A stretch of DNA of 64,000 nt. Source: an uncultured Collinsella sp. (GTDB lineage Bacteria > Actinomycetota > Coriobacteriia > Coriobacteriales > Coriobacteriaceae). Below are positions 34,847 through 43,650 of the stretch, in pieces. Position numbers and translations under genes: made by a program. The stretch spans positions 1-64,000 of the forward strand of contig CATWVA010000003.1 in assembly GCA_958354105.1 (NCBI GenBank). Reading direction: 5' to 3'. The number at the start of each line of letters is the position of its first letter. The stretch's first letter is position 1. The notes beneath the pieces were generated by a model. That model saw only the letters and a program-made list of their open reading frames with translations, did not search any database and was not told the origin of the DNA.

Positions 34847-35844
34847 TGCTCGTGGTAGGTGGCGCGCATTCGGGGAAGAGGACCTTCGTGCGCGAAAAGC
34901 TCGGGTTCGCGGCGGACGATTTCGTCGACGCGGCGCAGTTTGCGGAGGGCGGCGTGCCCGCGGCTTTTGCCGGCCGTGTCGCTTACCGTGCTGAGGAACT
35001 CGTACGCGCGCTCGACGCTGACCGGGCGCTCGAGCGGCTGATCGGCTTCGACGTAGTGATTCTGTCCTTGGTCGGCTCGGGGGTCGTCCCTATGCGTGCG
35101 GAAGACGCCCAATGGCGCGAGCGCGCGGGGCGCCTGGGATGCGCGCTCGCTGCGCGCGCCGACGTCGTCGTGCGCATGACGTGCGGGATACCCCAGGTCA
35201 TCAAAGGAAACCTTGCCGATGCGCCTCGAGGGACGCAGGGCGCGGGCGCGCCTTTGGAAGTCGTCTTCGTGCGCCATGGTGCCACGGCGGGCACGGAAGA
35301 CCATCGCTACAGCGGGGCGGGCACCGACGAGCCCCTGTCGAGCGCGGGTGAGCGCGCTTTGCGTGACATCGCGTGCTATCGTGACGTGTTCCGTGTTATC
35401 ACGAGCGGCATGGCCCGCACCGACCAGACGGCGCGCATCCTCTTCCCGAACGCGGAGTTTATGGCGTGCCCTGGTCTGCGCGAGATGGATTTCGGCGACT
35501 TCGATGGGCGAAGCGCCGCCGAGCTTAAAGAGGATGCGCGCTACCGCGCCTGGGTAGACTCCTGGTGCGAGACGCGCTGTCCGCATGGCGAGGGCAAGAG
35601 CGATTTCACCCGCCGCGTCGTCGCGGCGTTTCGGGAGGCGTGCGAATCGGAGCGCGTCCAGGGGAGTGGGCGCGCCGTCTTCGTCGTTCACGCGGGTACC
35701 GTGAAAGCGCTGCTCTCCGAGCTAGCTGTCCCGAAAATTGGATACTTCGACGTGCATACCGAGCCGGGCGGCGCATGGGCCGCCACCTGGGATGGGCGCT
35801 GCCTTCGCGACGTTCGCCCCGCTTCGGGGGGCGATGCCCGGTGA
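34843..35844 (+). CDS. fusion of a CobU-like P-loop domain with an alpha-ribazole phosphatase (CobC-like) domain
   Basis: 333 residues. ATG 34843 overlaps the cobS stop (ATGATG, so 34846 is also possible). Residues 1-125 are a shortened CobU-like domain (VVGGAHSGKRTFVREKL; VILSLVGSGVVPMRAED; RADVVVRMTCGIPQVIKG) lacking the His segment that CobU guanylylates. Residues about 137-325 are a histidine-phosphatase domain (VFVRHGATAGTEDHRYSG; SGMARTDQTA; REMDFGDFDG; FVVHAGTVKALL), expected to dephosphorylate alpha-ribazole phosphate or adenosylcobalamin phosphate. With a complete cobU two genes upstream the N-domain is redundant or regulatory. Confidence 0.82.
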   Translation: MMLVVGGAHSGKRTFVREKLGFAADDFVDAAQFAEGGVPAAFAGRVAYRAEELVRALDADRALERLIGFDVVILSLVGSGVVPMRAEDAQWRERAGRLGCALAARADVVVRMTCGIPQVIKGNLADAPRGTQGAGAPLEVVFVRHGATAGTEDHRYSGAGTDEPLSSAGERALRDIACYRDVFRVITSGMARTDQTARILFPNAEFMACPGLREMDFGDFDGRSAAELKEDARYRAWVDSWCETRCPHGEGKSDFTRRVVAAFREACESERVQGSGRAVFVVHAGTVKALLSELAVPKIGYFDVHTEPGGAWAATWDGRCLRDVRPASGGDAR

Positions 35845-36818
35845 TGACGATTCTTGCCGTCGCCGCCGGGTTCGCGGCCGACCTTGCCTTCGGCGACCCG
35901 CGCTGGCTTCCCCATCCCGTCGTCGCCATGGGGCGCGCGATCACGTGGGCCGAAGGCCGCCTGCGGGGCGCATTCCCGCAAACGTCCGCGGGCACGCGCG
36001 CCGCAGGGCTTGTGCTCGCCGTGGCGCTTCCGCTTGCGTGTGGGCTTTTGACCTGGGGAATCCTGCATCTTTGCGGCATGGTTCACTCCGGCCTGCGCTT
36101 CGTGGCCGAGGCATGGGCGAGCTATCAGATTCTCGCGACATGCGAGCTGCGCCGCCAGAGCCTGGCCGTGGCCCGCGCGTTCTCGAAGGGCGGCCTTGTC
36201 GCGGCGCGCGAAGCCGTCGGGCTCATCGTGGGACGCGACACGTCTGTTCTCGACGAGCAGGGCGTTGCGCGCGCCGCCGTGGAAACGGTGGCGGAGAACG
36301 CGAGCGACGGCGTCATCGCGCCGCTTTTCTACCTTTTTATCGGGGGTGCGCCCTTGGGCATGGCGTATAAGGCGGTGAACACGCTCGACAGCATGGTGGG
36401 CTACAAAAACGAGCGCTACATCGACTTCGGCTGCGCCTCGGCGCGCCTCGACGATGCGGTGAATTGGATTCCCTCGCGCTTGTCGGCCCTGCTCATGATT
36501 GCCGTGTGCCCGATCGTCGGGCTCGACGCGCGCGGGGCGGCGCGCATCTGGCGCCGCGATAGGCGTCGCCATGCGAGCCCGAACGCGGCGCAGACCGAGT
36601 CAGCGTGCGCGGGCGCGCTCGGGCTGCGCCTGGCAGGACCCGCGGTGTATTTCGGTAAGCTCGTTGAGAAACCGACGATAGGCGACGCGTCCCGCGAAAT
36701 CGAGTGGGGCGACATCGCCCGGGCGACAAGGCTCATGCTCGCCGCGTCCGTATGCGCGCTCGTCGTCTTCGGCGCCGCGCGCGCGGCGGTCGTGCTCGCC
36801 GTGGGGGCGATGGCATGA
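35844..36818 (+). CDS. cbiB: adenosylcobinamide-phosphate synthase
   Basis: 324 residues, membrane protein. ATG 35844 overlaps the previous stop. LAFGDPRWLPHPVVAMGRAI, VAETVAENASDGVIAPLFY-type ETVAENASDGVIAPLFYLF, GGAPLGMAYKAVNTLDSMVGY and the C-terminal GPAVYFGKLVEKPTIG are CbiB/CobD(Pseudomonas) signatures. It attaches aminopropanol phosphate to adenosylcobyric acid. Naming note: the next gene is CobD in the Salmonella sense. Confidence 0.93.
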   Translation: MTILAVAAGFAADLAFGDPRWLPHPVVAMGRAITWAEGRLRGAFPQTSAGTRAAGLVLAVALPLACGLLTWGILHLCGMVHSGLRFVAEAWASYQILATCELRRQSLAVARAFSKGGLVAAREAVGLIVGRDTSVLDEQGVARAAVETVAENASDGVIAPLFYLFIGGAPLGMAYKAVNTLDSMVGYKNERYIDFGCASARLDDAVNWIPSRLSALLMIAVCPIVGLDARGAARIWRRDRRRHASPNAAQTESACAGALGLRLAGPAVYFGKLVEKPTIGDASREIEWGDIARATRLMLAASVCALVVFGAARAAVVLAVGAMA

Positions 36819-38038
36819 GGGAAGACCATGCCGCGCCCCGGGCTGCCGGGGGAATCCTGCGCGCCCGTGCGCATGGGGGTAGCACGCAATCGCTCGGCAT
36901 CGCTTGCGAAGGGGGCGCCTCCGACCTCATTGACTTCTCGGTGAACGTGAATCCGGCAGGCCCCTCGCCGCGCGCCGTCGCCGCAGCTTGCAAGGCGCTT
37001 TCTCGAATCGACGCCTACCCCGATAGGGAAAGCCTCGCCCTCGTTCGCGCCCTAGCGCGCGCCCAGGGCATTCCCGAAGATACTATCGTCTGCGGCGCGG
37101 GCGCGTCCGACATCATCTGGCGGCTTGCCGCGGCGGTGCGCCCGAAACGCATCGTCGTGTGCGCGCCGACGTTCTCTGAATATGCGGAGGCGGCATCGTA
37201 CTACGGCGCATGCGTGCAGGAGTTCCCGCTCTCCGAAGCGGACGACTTCGACGTGCCCGCCTCCTTCGCCCGCGCGATCGAGGGGCCGGGAGACGTGGCG
37301 TACCTCTGCAATCCGAACAACCCGACGGGGCGCCTCGTCGACCCCAGCGTGATCGATGCCGCGGCTTGCCGCTGCGAGCAGGTGGGCGCGCTGCTCGTCG
37401 TGGATGAGTGCTTCCTCGGATTTGCGCCCGACGCCCGCGAAAGGAGCGTGGCCGCACGCGCCGCGTGTTCGCGCCATGTGGCCGTGCTCTCCGCGTTCAC
37501 CAAGCTCTACGGAATGGCGGGGTTGCGGTTGGGATATCTGATCAGCGGAAACGCCCAACTCATCGAGGGGATTCGCCGGGCGGGGCAGGCGTGGCCCGTC
37601 TCCTCGGTCGCCGAGGCCGCGGGCATCGCCGCCCTGGAAGACGTCGAATACGTCTCGCGCACGCGCGATGTATTGGCGGGCGAGCGAGCGTGGCTTTCCC
37701 ACGAGCTCTCCTCGCTCGGGCTTTCCGTCGTGCCGTCGGATGCGAACTTCCTTTTAGTCCGCACGCCGGCGAAAGACATCCCCGAGCGCCTGTATAAACA
37801 GGGAGTTTTGGTCCGCACGTGCGACTCGTTTTCGGTACTGTCCCGTTTCTGGTGCCGCGTCGCGGTGCGCACGCGCAAGGAGAATGCCCGGCTTGCGATG
37901 GCGTTCAGTCGCGCGCTTCGGGCGGAAGGCGCATCGGGCGAAGGCGAACCCGACGAACGGGGCGGCGCTTCTTGCAGCGGCGCTATGGCGGGCGCGGATG
38001 GCCGAGGCTCGGCGAAGGAGGTCGATACCCGTGGGTAG
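36815..38038 (+). CDS. cobD: L-threonine-O-3-phosphate decarboxylase (class I/II PLP enzyme)
   Basis: 407 residues from ATG 36815 (overlaps cbiB). HisC-like aminotransferase fold: DFSVNVNPAGPSPRAV, YLCNPNNPTGRLV, VVDECFLGF and the PLP-lysine region SAFTKLYGMAGLRLGYL. It supplies (R)-1-amino-2-propanol phosphate to CbiB. The last roughly 35 residues (GEGEPDERGGAS...) are a low-complexity tail that carries the ribosome site of the next gene and is unlikely to be catalytic. Confidence 0.9.
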   Translation: MREDHAAPRAAGGILRARAHGGSTQSLGIACEGGASDLIDFSVNVNPAGPSPRAVAAACKALSRIDAYPDRESLALVRALARAQGIPEDTIVCGAGASDIIWRLAAAVRPKRIVVCAPTFSEYAEAASYYGACVQEFPLSEADDFDVPASFARAIEGPGDVAYLCNPNNPTGRLVDPSVIDAAACRCEQVGALLVVDECFLGFAPDARERSVAARAACSRHVAVLSAFTKLYGMAGLRLGYLISGNAQLIEGIRRAGQAWPVSSVAEAAGIAALEDVEYVSRTRDVLAGERAWLSHELSSLGLSVVPSDANFLLVRTPAKDIPERLYKQGVLVRTCDSFSVLSRFWCRVAVRTRKENARLAMAFSRALRAEGASGEGEPDERGGASCSGAMAGADGRGSAKEVDTRG

Positions 38039-39530
38039 GGCGAAGCCCATCATGATCCAGGGCACCATGTCGAACGCGGGGAAGAGCCTGCTTGCGGCTG
38101 GGCTGTGCCGTGTGCTTTCGCAGGACGGCCTGCGCGTGACTCCCTTCAAGAGCCAGAACATGGCGCTCAACAGCGGTGTCACGGCCGACGGGCTCGAGAT
38201 GGGGCGCGCCCAGATCATGCAGGCCGAGGCGTGCGGCATCGCGCCCGACGTGCGCATGAACCCCATCCTGCTCAAGCCCGAAAGCGACCACCGAAGCCAG
38301 CTCATCGTGGCCGGCAAGGCGCAGGGAGCCTTCGCTGCGAGGGACTACTTCGCGCGAAAGAAGGCGCTCATGCCGCAGATTTTGGAGGCGTTCGATTCGC
38401 TCGCGGAGGAAAACGACGTCATCGTCATCGAGGGCGCCGGCAGCCCCGCCGAAATCAACCTTTCCGAAAACGACATCGTCAACATGGGGCTCGCGCGCGC
38501 CGTGTCCTCCCCCGTGCTGCTCGTGGGCGACATCGACCCAGGCGGGGTGTTTGCCCAGCTCTACGGCACGGTCGCGCTCCTTGCGCCCGAGGATCGCGCG
38601 CTTTTGCGGGGGCTTGTGGTGAACAAGTTCCGCGGCGATGTGGAAATCCTACGCCCGGGTTTGGCCCCGCTCGAGAAGATGTGCGGGGTTCCCGTCGTGG
38701 GGGTCGTGCCGTATCTTACGCTCGACCTGGACGACGAGGACTCGCTCGCGCCGCGCCTATCTGCCCGTGAGGCGCGCGGCGTCATCGACGTCGCCGTCGT
38801 GCGCCTTCCGCATCTGTCGAACTTCACCGACTTCGACCCGCTTTCGCGCGTGCCCGGCGTGGGCGTGCGCTACGTTTCCTCGACGACCGATCTGGGCCGA
38901 CCTGACCTGGTAGTGCTTCCCGGCTCGAAGACCACGCTCGACGACGCGCGCTGGCTTGCGGCTAGCGGCATCGGAGCCTGTGTACGCGCGCTTTCGGGCG
39001 CGGGCACGCCGGTGCTCGGCATATGCGGAGGCTACCAGCTTTTGGGAGACGAGCTTTCCGACCCGCACGGCAGGGAAGGCGCTGGCACCGCGCGCGGGCT
39101 CGGGCTCATCCCTGCAAGTACGGTGTTCAAGGAGGAAAAGCGCCTCGCCCAGTCGGAGCTGCGCATCACGGGCGCCCAAGGCGCGTTCTCGGTGTGGAAC
39201 GGCATGACGGCACGCGGGTACGAGATTCACGACGGCGAAACGACCGTCTCCTGCGCCCCTGCGGGCACGATTGGCGGCAAACCAGAAGGCGCGGCCTGCG
39301 GAAACGTGTTCGGAACCTATCTCCACGGCCTGTTCGACGAACCGGGGGTGGCGCTCGCCCTCGCGCGCTCGCTCGCGCGCATGCGCGGCCTGCCCGAGAG
39401 CGTCGTGGGTGCTGCGGGCGCGGCGTCCGCAGCCGATCATCGTGCGCGCGAGTTCGACCGCCTGGCCGACGTCGTGCGCGGGGCGCTCGACATGGAGTAT
39501 GTCTACCGCATTATCGAGGAGGGCGTATGA
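38031..39530 (+). CDS. cbiP: cobyric acid synthase
   Basis: 499 residues from GTG 38031, chosen because AAGGAGG (38015-38021) lies 9 bases upstream; it overlaps cobD. P-loop IMIQGTMSNAGKSLLAAGLCR, FKSQNMALNSGV, AQAEA region MQAEACGIAPDVRMNPILLKP, and the glutamine-amidotransferase end with VLGICGGYQLLG (Cys nucleophile) and GTYLHGLFD (His). It amidates four side chains. Confidence 0.95.
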   Translation: MGRAKPIMIQGTMSNAGKSLLAAGLCRVLSQDGLRVTPFKSQNMALNSGVTADGLEMGRAQIMQAEACGIAPDVRMNPILLKPESDHRSQLIVAGKAQGAFAARDYFARKKALMPQILEAFDSLAEENDVIVIEGAGSPAEINLSENDIVNMGLARAVSSPVLLVGDIDPGGVFAQLYGTVALLAPEDRALLRGLVVNKFRGDVEILRPGLAPLEKMCGVPVVGVVPYLTLDLDDEDSLAPRLSAREARGVIDVAVVRLPHLSNFTDFDPLSRVPGVGVRYVSSTTDLGRPDLVVLPGSKTTLDDARWLAASGIGACVRALSGAGTPVLGICGGYQLLGDELSDPHGREGAGTARGLGLIPASTVFKEEKRLAQSELRITGAQGAFSVWNGMTARGYEIHDGETTVSCAPAGTIGGKPEGAACGNVFGTYLHGLFDEPGVALALARSLARMRGLPESVVGAAGAASAADHRAREFDRLADVVRGALDMEYVYRIIEEGV

Positions 39531-40042
39531 TCCACGTGTATCATGGCGACGGCAAAGGCAAGACCACGGCGGCGATGGGCCTCGCCCTTCGCGTGCTCGC
39601 CGCAGGCCGCCGCGTCGTCGTCGTGCAGTTCCTGAAAGACGGCGAAAGCGGGGAGGTGCGTCTGCTCGCCGAGCATTTCGGCGTGCCCGTGTTCGCGGGG
39701 AAGGCGTCGGACAAGTTTACCTGGTCGATGACGTCGGAAGAACTTGCCGCGACGTGCGAGCTGCACGATGGGAACCTCGCTTCCGCGCTCGTCGAGCTCG
39801 AGGGCGCGCAAGAGGGGCTGCTCGTGCTCGACGAGGCGCTCGACGCGCTTTCGAAGGGGCTTGTCGACGAGGCGCTCGTGGACCGCGCGCTCGATATGTC
39901 CGCGCGCGGCGTCGAAGTAGCGCTCACCGGGCGCGCGCCTTCCCGCAAGATCGTGGAGAAGGCCGACTACATAACCGAGATGCGGTGCGAGAAACACCCC
40001 TACGCTCAGGGGATATGTGCAAGGGAAGGAGTGGAGTACTAG
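39527..40042 (+). CDS. cobO: corrinoid adenosyltransferase (CobO/BtuR type)
   Basis: 171 residues. ATG 39527 overlaps cbiP (ATGA). P-loop VYHGDGKGKTTAAMGLALR, VVVVQFLKDG and LLVLDEALDALSKG are CobA(Salmonella)/CobO signatures. It transfers the adenosyl group of ATP to Co(I). It is slightly shorter than usual because the N-terminal helix is missing. Confidence 0.93.
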   Translation: MIHVYHGDGKGKTTAAMGLALRVLAAGRRVVVVQFLKDGESGEVRLLAEHFGVPVFAGKASDKFTWSMTSEELAATCELHDGNLASALVELEGAQEGLLVLDEALDALSKGLVDEALVDRALDMSARGVEVALTGRAPSRKIVEKADYITEMRCEKHPYAQGICAREGVEY

Positions 40043-40684
40043 ATGGATTCCAAGGAGATGGCGCCCGGCGACATCGAGCGGCGCAGCTTCGAGATCATCA
40101 CCGAAGAGCTCGGCGGCCGCACGTTCCCGCCGCTCGAAGAGCCCGTCGTGAAGCGCGTCATCCACACCACTGCCGACTTCTCGTACGCCGATTCCCTCGT
40201 GTTCACGCATGACGCCGCGCACTGTGCGCTCGACGCACTGCGCGCAGGGGCCACGGTGCTCACCGACACGAACATGGCGCTCGCAGGCATAAGCAAGCCC
40301 GCGCTCGCGAAGCTCGGCTGCAAGGCCGTGTGCTACATGGCCGACCCTGATGTCGCCGCGGCTGCGCGCGCCGCGGGCACGACTCGCGCCGTTGCGAGCA
40401 TGGACAAAGCTTGCGGCATCGAGGGTCCGTTTATCGTGGCCGTCGGCAACGCTCCCACAGCGCTTCTGCGCCTTGCCGAGCTCATGGACGCGGGGAAGAT
40501 CGCGCCCGCGCTCGTCGTTGGGGTGCCGGTCGGGTTTGTGAACGTGGTCGAGGCGAAAGAGGAGCTACTCGCGCGACGCGTGCCGACCATCGTCGCGAGG
40601 GGTCGCAAGGGCGGCTCGACCGTGGCGGCTGCCATTATGAACGCGCTGCTCTACCAGATCACGCGCCCAGGCGGCCCGAAGTGA
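40043..40684 (+). CDS. cbiC: cobalt-precorrin-8 methylmutase
   Basis: 213 residues, ATG right after the cobO TAG. IERRSFEIITEELGG, the catalytic His in VIHTTADFSYA, DTNMALAGI and PVGFVNVVEAKEEL are CbiC/CobH signatures. It moves the C11 methyl to C12 to give cobyrinic acid. Confidence 0.94.
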   Translation: MDSKEMAPGDIERRSFEIITEELGGRTFPPLEEPVVKRVIHTTADFSYADSLVFTHDAAHCALDALRAGATVLTDTNMALAGISKPALAKLGCKAVCYMADPDVAAAARAAGTTRAVASMDKACGIEGPFIVAVGNAPTALLRLAELMDAGKIAPALVVGVPVGFVNVVEAKEELLARRVPTIVARGRKGGSTVAAAIMNALLYQITRPGGPK

Positions 40685-41454
40685 CGGCGCCCGCATCCGC
40701 GCCGGCGCTGCGCATCTTCGCCGGCACCACCGAGGGCCGCCTTCTGTGCGAATGGGCGAGCGGGGCGGGCATCCCCGCCCGTGCCTACGCGGCAACCGAG
40801 TACGGAGGCGAGCTTTTGGGCGAGCTTCCAGGCATTGAGGTGCATGCGGGCAGGCTCGACGAGGCTGACATGGAGCGCGAGCTTTCCGGCGCGTGCATCG
40901 TTGTCGACGCCACGCACCCCTTCGCTACGCTCGCAAGCGGCAACATCCGGGCCGCTTCGCTCGCCGTGGGTGCACGATGCCTGCGCCTTGCGCGCCCGGT
41001 CGAGGCGCTGCCCAAAGGCGTCGTGTCGGTCGCGTCGATCGCCTGCGCGGCGCGCTTTCTCTCCGAGAACCCGGGTCGCGCGCTTCTCACGACGGGGAGC
41101 AAGGAGCTTGCTCCCTACACGAGCGTCGCCGATTTCGCGGAGCGCTTCTTCGTGCGTGTGCTCCCGCTGCCCGGTGCTATAACGAAGTGCATCGACGCGG
41201 GGTTTTCGCCGTCGCACGTCATCGGCATGCAGGGGCCCTTCACCCGCGAGCTCAATGAGGCGATGCTTCGGCAGGTGGGCGCCCAGTGGCTTGTGACCAA
41301 GGACTCGGGAACCGTAGGCGGCACGGCCGAGAAGATCGCCTCCGCGCGCGACGTGGGAGCGCGCTGTATCGTGGTCGCCCGTCCCGCCGAGGGAGGCGGG
41401 GCCCTTTCGCTTCGGGAAGTGGAAGACGCGCTCTTACGGGAGTTCGCGCGCTAG
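40681..41454 (+). CDS. cbiJ: cobalt-precorrin-6A reductase
   Basis: 257 residues from GTG 40681 (overlaps cbiC). LRIFAGTTEGRLLCEWA, VDATHPFATLASGNI, LLTTGSKELAPYT and WLVTKDSGTVGGTAEKI are CbiJ/CobK motifs. Last gene of the operon; no clear terminator follows, only the remnant and repeat described below. Confidence 0.92.
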   Translation: MTAPASAPALRIFAGTTEGRLLCEWASGAGIPARAYAATEYGGELLGELPGIEVHAGRLDEADMERELSGACIVVDATHPFATLASGNIRAASLAVGARCLRLARPVEALPKGVVSVASIACAARFLSENPGRALLTTGSKELAPYTSVADFAERFFVRVLPLPGAITKCIDAGFSPSHVIGMQGPFTRELNEAMLRQVGAQWLVTKDSGTVGGTAEKIASARDVGARCIVVARPAEGGGALSLREVEDALLREFAR

Positions 41455-41580
41455 GCGCTCGCCGCGCCTGCGCGCCCTCCCGCCCGCGAGGAGGAGCGCC
41501 CCGAGCAAGCTCGACCCGTACAAGCCCGTCATCCACCAATAGCTCGAGGACGACGCCCGGAACTGACGCAAACAGCCCTT
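41434..41580 (-). pseudogene. C-terminal remnant of a membrane-anchored protein at the island edge
   Basis: A - strand frame reads FRASSSSYWWMTGLYGSSLL then GALLLAGGRARRRGERLARELP and a stop inside the last codons of cbiJ. A hydrophobic segment followed by a basic tail is the usual C-terminus of a surface-anchored protein. Upstream the frame runs into hairpin A copy 2 and hits a stop there, so the rest of the gene has been lost. Confidence 0.45.
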
Positions 41581-41584
41581 CAAT

Positions 41585-41653
41585 AAGTTGCGGTGAAATA
41601 GTGTCTGTTTTTGCTGCTAGATAGCATAGTCAGTCCTTAATTCACCGCAACTT
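41585..41653. repeat. dispersed hairpin family A, copy 2
   Basis: AAGTTGCGGTGAAATA... (41585-41607) against ...TTCACCGCAACTT (41631-41653); 23-base arms, more diverged than copy 1. It ends 12 bases from the MacB-type permease stop and marks the right end of the cobalamin island. Confidence 0.8.
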
Positions 41654-41665
41654 GTTGGTGGTGGC

Positions 41666-42880
41666 TTACTGGTAGCGTAGACACTCGACGGGGTCGAGCT
41701 TTGCCGCGCGGCGGGCGGGGTAGAAGCCAAAGGTTACGCCGATGCCGACGGAGACGGCGAAGGCCAGCAGCACCGTGGCGATTGAAAAGCTCGGTGTGAT
41801 TTGCCCGCTGGCACCGAGCTCGCTGAGAACCCCTGATCCTGCGGCAAACATCGCGAGGCCCCAGGCCAGCAGATAGCCAATCAGGACACCCAGCAGGCCA
41901 CCGGTGACGCACAGCGCCGAGGACTCGGCCAAAAACTGCGCGGTGATATCGCGACGACTGGCGCCCAGGGCACGGCGAATACCGATCTCGCGGATGCGCT
42001 CAGTCACGTTGGTGAGCATCATATTCATAATACCGATCCCGCCGACAAGCAGCGAGATACTGGCGACAGCACCCATGATGAGCGAGAAGGCGCCCATAAA
42101 GGAGTTGAGTGCATCGATGGCGCTTTTCATGGAGGTCGCCGATACGCTGTCGTACTCATCATCCTCCGAGATGCCCTTCATCGCGCGCACCTTGGACTCG
42201 ATGGTCTTGCAGAGCTCGTCCATGTCCGTGCCCTCGGCGGCAAGTGCCGTCACGCTGGGGAATGAAGGATTCTCGTCGCCAAACAGGCCGGAAATGGTTT
42301 CGCGTGGCATATACAGCGTAAGCGAGCCCATGGAGTCGCTGCCGCCATCAATCACGCCTACAATCTGCACCTCGCCGTTGGACACCTTGATGGTTTTTCC
42401 CAGTGCGTCCTGTTCGTTGCCGTAAAGCTGATCGGCGCCGCCACGGCTGATGAGCGCAACGCGCGAGCCTGATTGAGACTCGGCCTGTGAATAGACACGT
42501 CCCGCAACGAGCTTGCTGGCACCCACAGCGTCGAGCATGTCGCTATCGACACCCTGTGCCATGACGGTATAGCTTTTATCGCCGGTCTTGTACTCGGTAT
42601 ACGCGCTGTCGACAATGCCAATCTGCTCTATCTGCGGCACCAGTTTTTGAAGCTTCTGGACGTCAGAATCGGTGAGTTCTTGCGATGAATAGATTTGCAC
42701 CATGCGTGCCGCATTGAGGCCTAGGCTATTGACCAAGCTGTTTTGGATGCCGCCGATGAGCGATGTCATGGCGATAACCGAGGCGATGCCGATGACAATG
42801 CCCAGGATGGTGAGCAGGCTGCGCCCCTTGTTGGCCTCGAGCGAGTGAAGTGCTTCTTGGATGAGGTCGCGCGTGCTCAC
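41666..42880 (-). CDS. MacB/FtsX-type ABC transporter permease
   Basis: 404 residues. One N-terminal hydrophobic helix (about 20-42, LTILGIVIGIASVIAMTSL), a roughly 230-residue extracytoplasmic MacB_PCD domain, and three C-terminal helices (about 280-395) with the FtsX-family pattern IREIGIRRALGASRRDI. It is the permease half of a MacB-like mechanotransmitter exporter. Last of a three-gene - strand operon with ATPase and adaptor; substrate (peptide, antibiotic or lipid) unknown. Confidence 0.9.
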   Translation of the reverse strand: MSTRDLIQEALHSLEANKGRSLLTILGIVIGIASVIAMTSLIGGIQNSLVNSLGLNAARMVQIYSSQELTDSDVQKLQKLVPQIEQIGIVDSAYTEYKTGDKSYTVMAQGVDSDMLDAVGASKLVAGRVYSQAESQSGSRVALISRGGADQLYGNEQDALGKTIKVSNGEVQIVGVIDGGSDSMGSLTLYMPRETISGLFGDENPSFPSVTALAAEGTDMDELCKTIESKVRAMKGISEDDEYDSVSATSMKSAIDALNSFMGAFSLIMGAVASISLLVGGIGIMNMMLTNVTERIREIGIRRALGASRRDITAQFLAESSALCVTGGLLGVLIGYLLAWGLAMFAAGSGVLSELGASGQITPSFSIATVLLAFAVSVGIGVTFGFYPARRAAKLDPVECLRYQ

Positions 42881-43650
42881 ACCATCACTCCTTTCTGCGG
42901 GATGGTCGGGTCGGAGATCGTGGGTAGGTTATCGACGGCGCTGCGCAGGGTCCGCGGTGTATGTGGAATATACGCGCCGTCGTGAATACGACCGTCGCGG
43001 ATGGTCACGGCACGGTCGGCCTCGGCGGCGATGCCGGGGTCGTGCGTGATGAGTATGATGGTCTTGCCGCGCTCCTGGAGCTTATGGAAGGTTTCCATGA
43101 CGAGCGCTCCAGTGGCGGAGTCCAGGTTTCCCGTCGGCTCATCGGCCAGGATGATGGGCGGATCGTTGACGAGCGCACGTGCGATGGCGACACGCTGCAT
43201 CTGGCCGCCCGAGAGCTCGGATATGCGGTGGTCCCAGTGGTCGACGGGCAACGTGACGGCCTGCAGCGCGTGCACGGAGCGCATTTCGCGCTGGCTACGG
43301 GGCACGTTGGTGTAGGCCAGCGGCAGCATGACGTTTTCGATAACCGACAGGCGCGGCAGCAGGTTGAAGCTCTGAAAGACAAAGCCAATGCTCAGGGCGC
43401 GGACTTCGGTGAGCTCGTCATCATCGAGCTCGGCCACGTTGAGCCCTTGCAGGTAATAGTCGCCCGCCGTCGGTTTGTCCAGGCAGCCCAGGATGTTCAT
43501 GAGCGTTGACTTGCCCGAGCCCGAGGGGCCAGTGATAGCGACGAATTCGCCGGGATTTACCGCCAGGCTCACGTTGTGCAAGATATGGGCGCAACCCGCC
43601 TCGCTCTCAAAGATGCGATGCACGTTGCGAATGTCGATAACGGGACGCAT
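42877..43650 (-). CDS. MacB/LolD-type ABC transporter ATPase
   Basis: 257 residues. Walker A ITGPSGSGKSTLMNILG, Q-loop FVFQSFNLLPRLSVIENVMLP (in part), signature LSGGQMQRVAIARAL, Walker B ILADEPTGNLDS and H-loop ILITHDP. It overlaps the permease by 4 bases and abuts the adaptor gene. It energises the export machine. Confidence 0.94.
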   Translation of the reverse strand: MRPVIDIRNVHRIFESEAGCAHILHNVSLAVNPGEFVAITGPSGSGKSTLMNILGCLDKPTAGDYYLQGLNVAELDDDELTEVRALSIGFVFQSFNLLPRLSVIENVMLPLAYTNVPRSQREMRSVHALQAVTLPVDHWDHRISELSGGQMQRVAIARALVNDPPIILADEPTGNLDSATGALVMETFHKLQERGKTIILITHDPGIAAEADRAVTIRDGRIHDGAYIPHTPRTLRSAVDNLPTISDPTIPQKGVMV

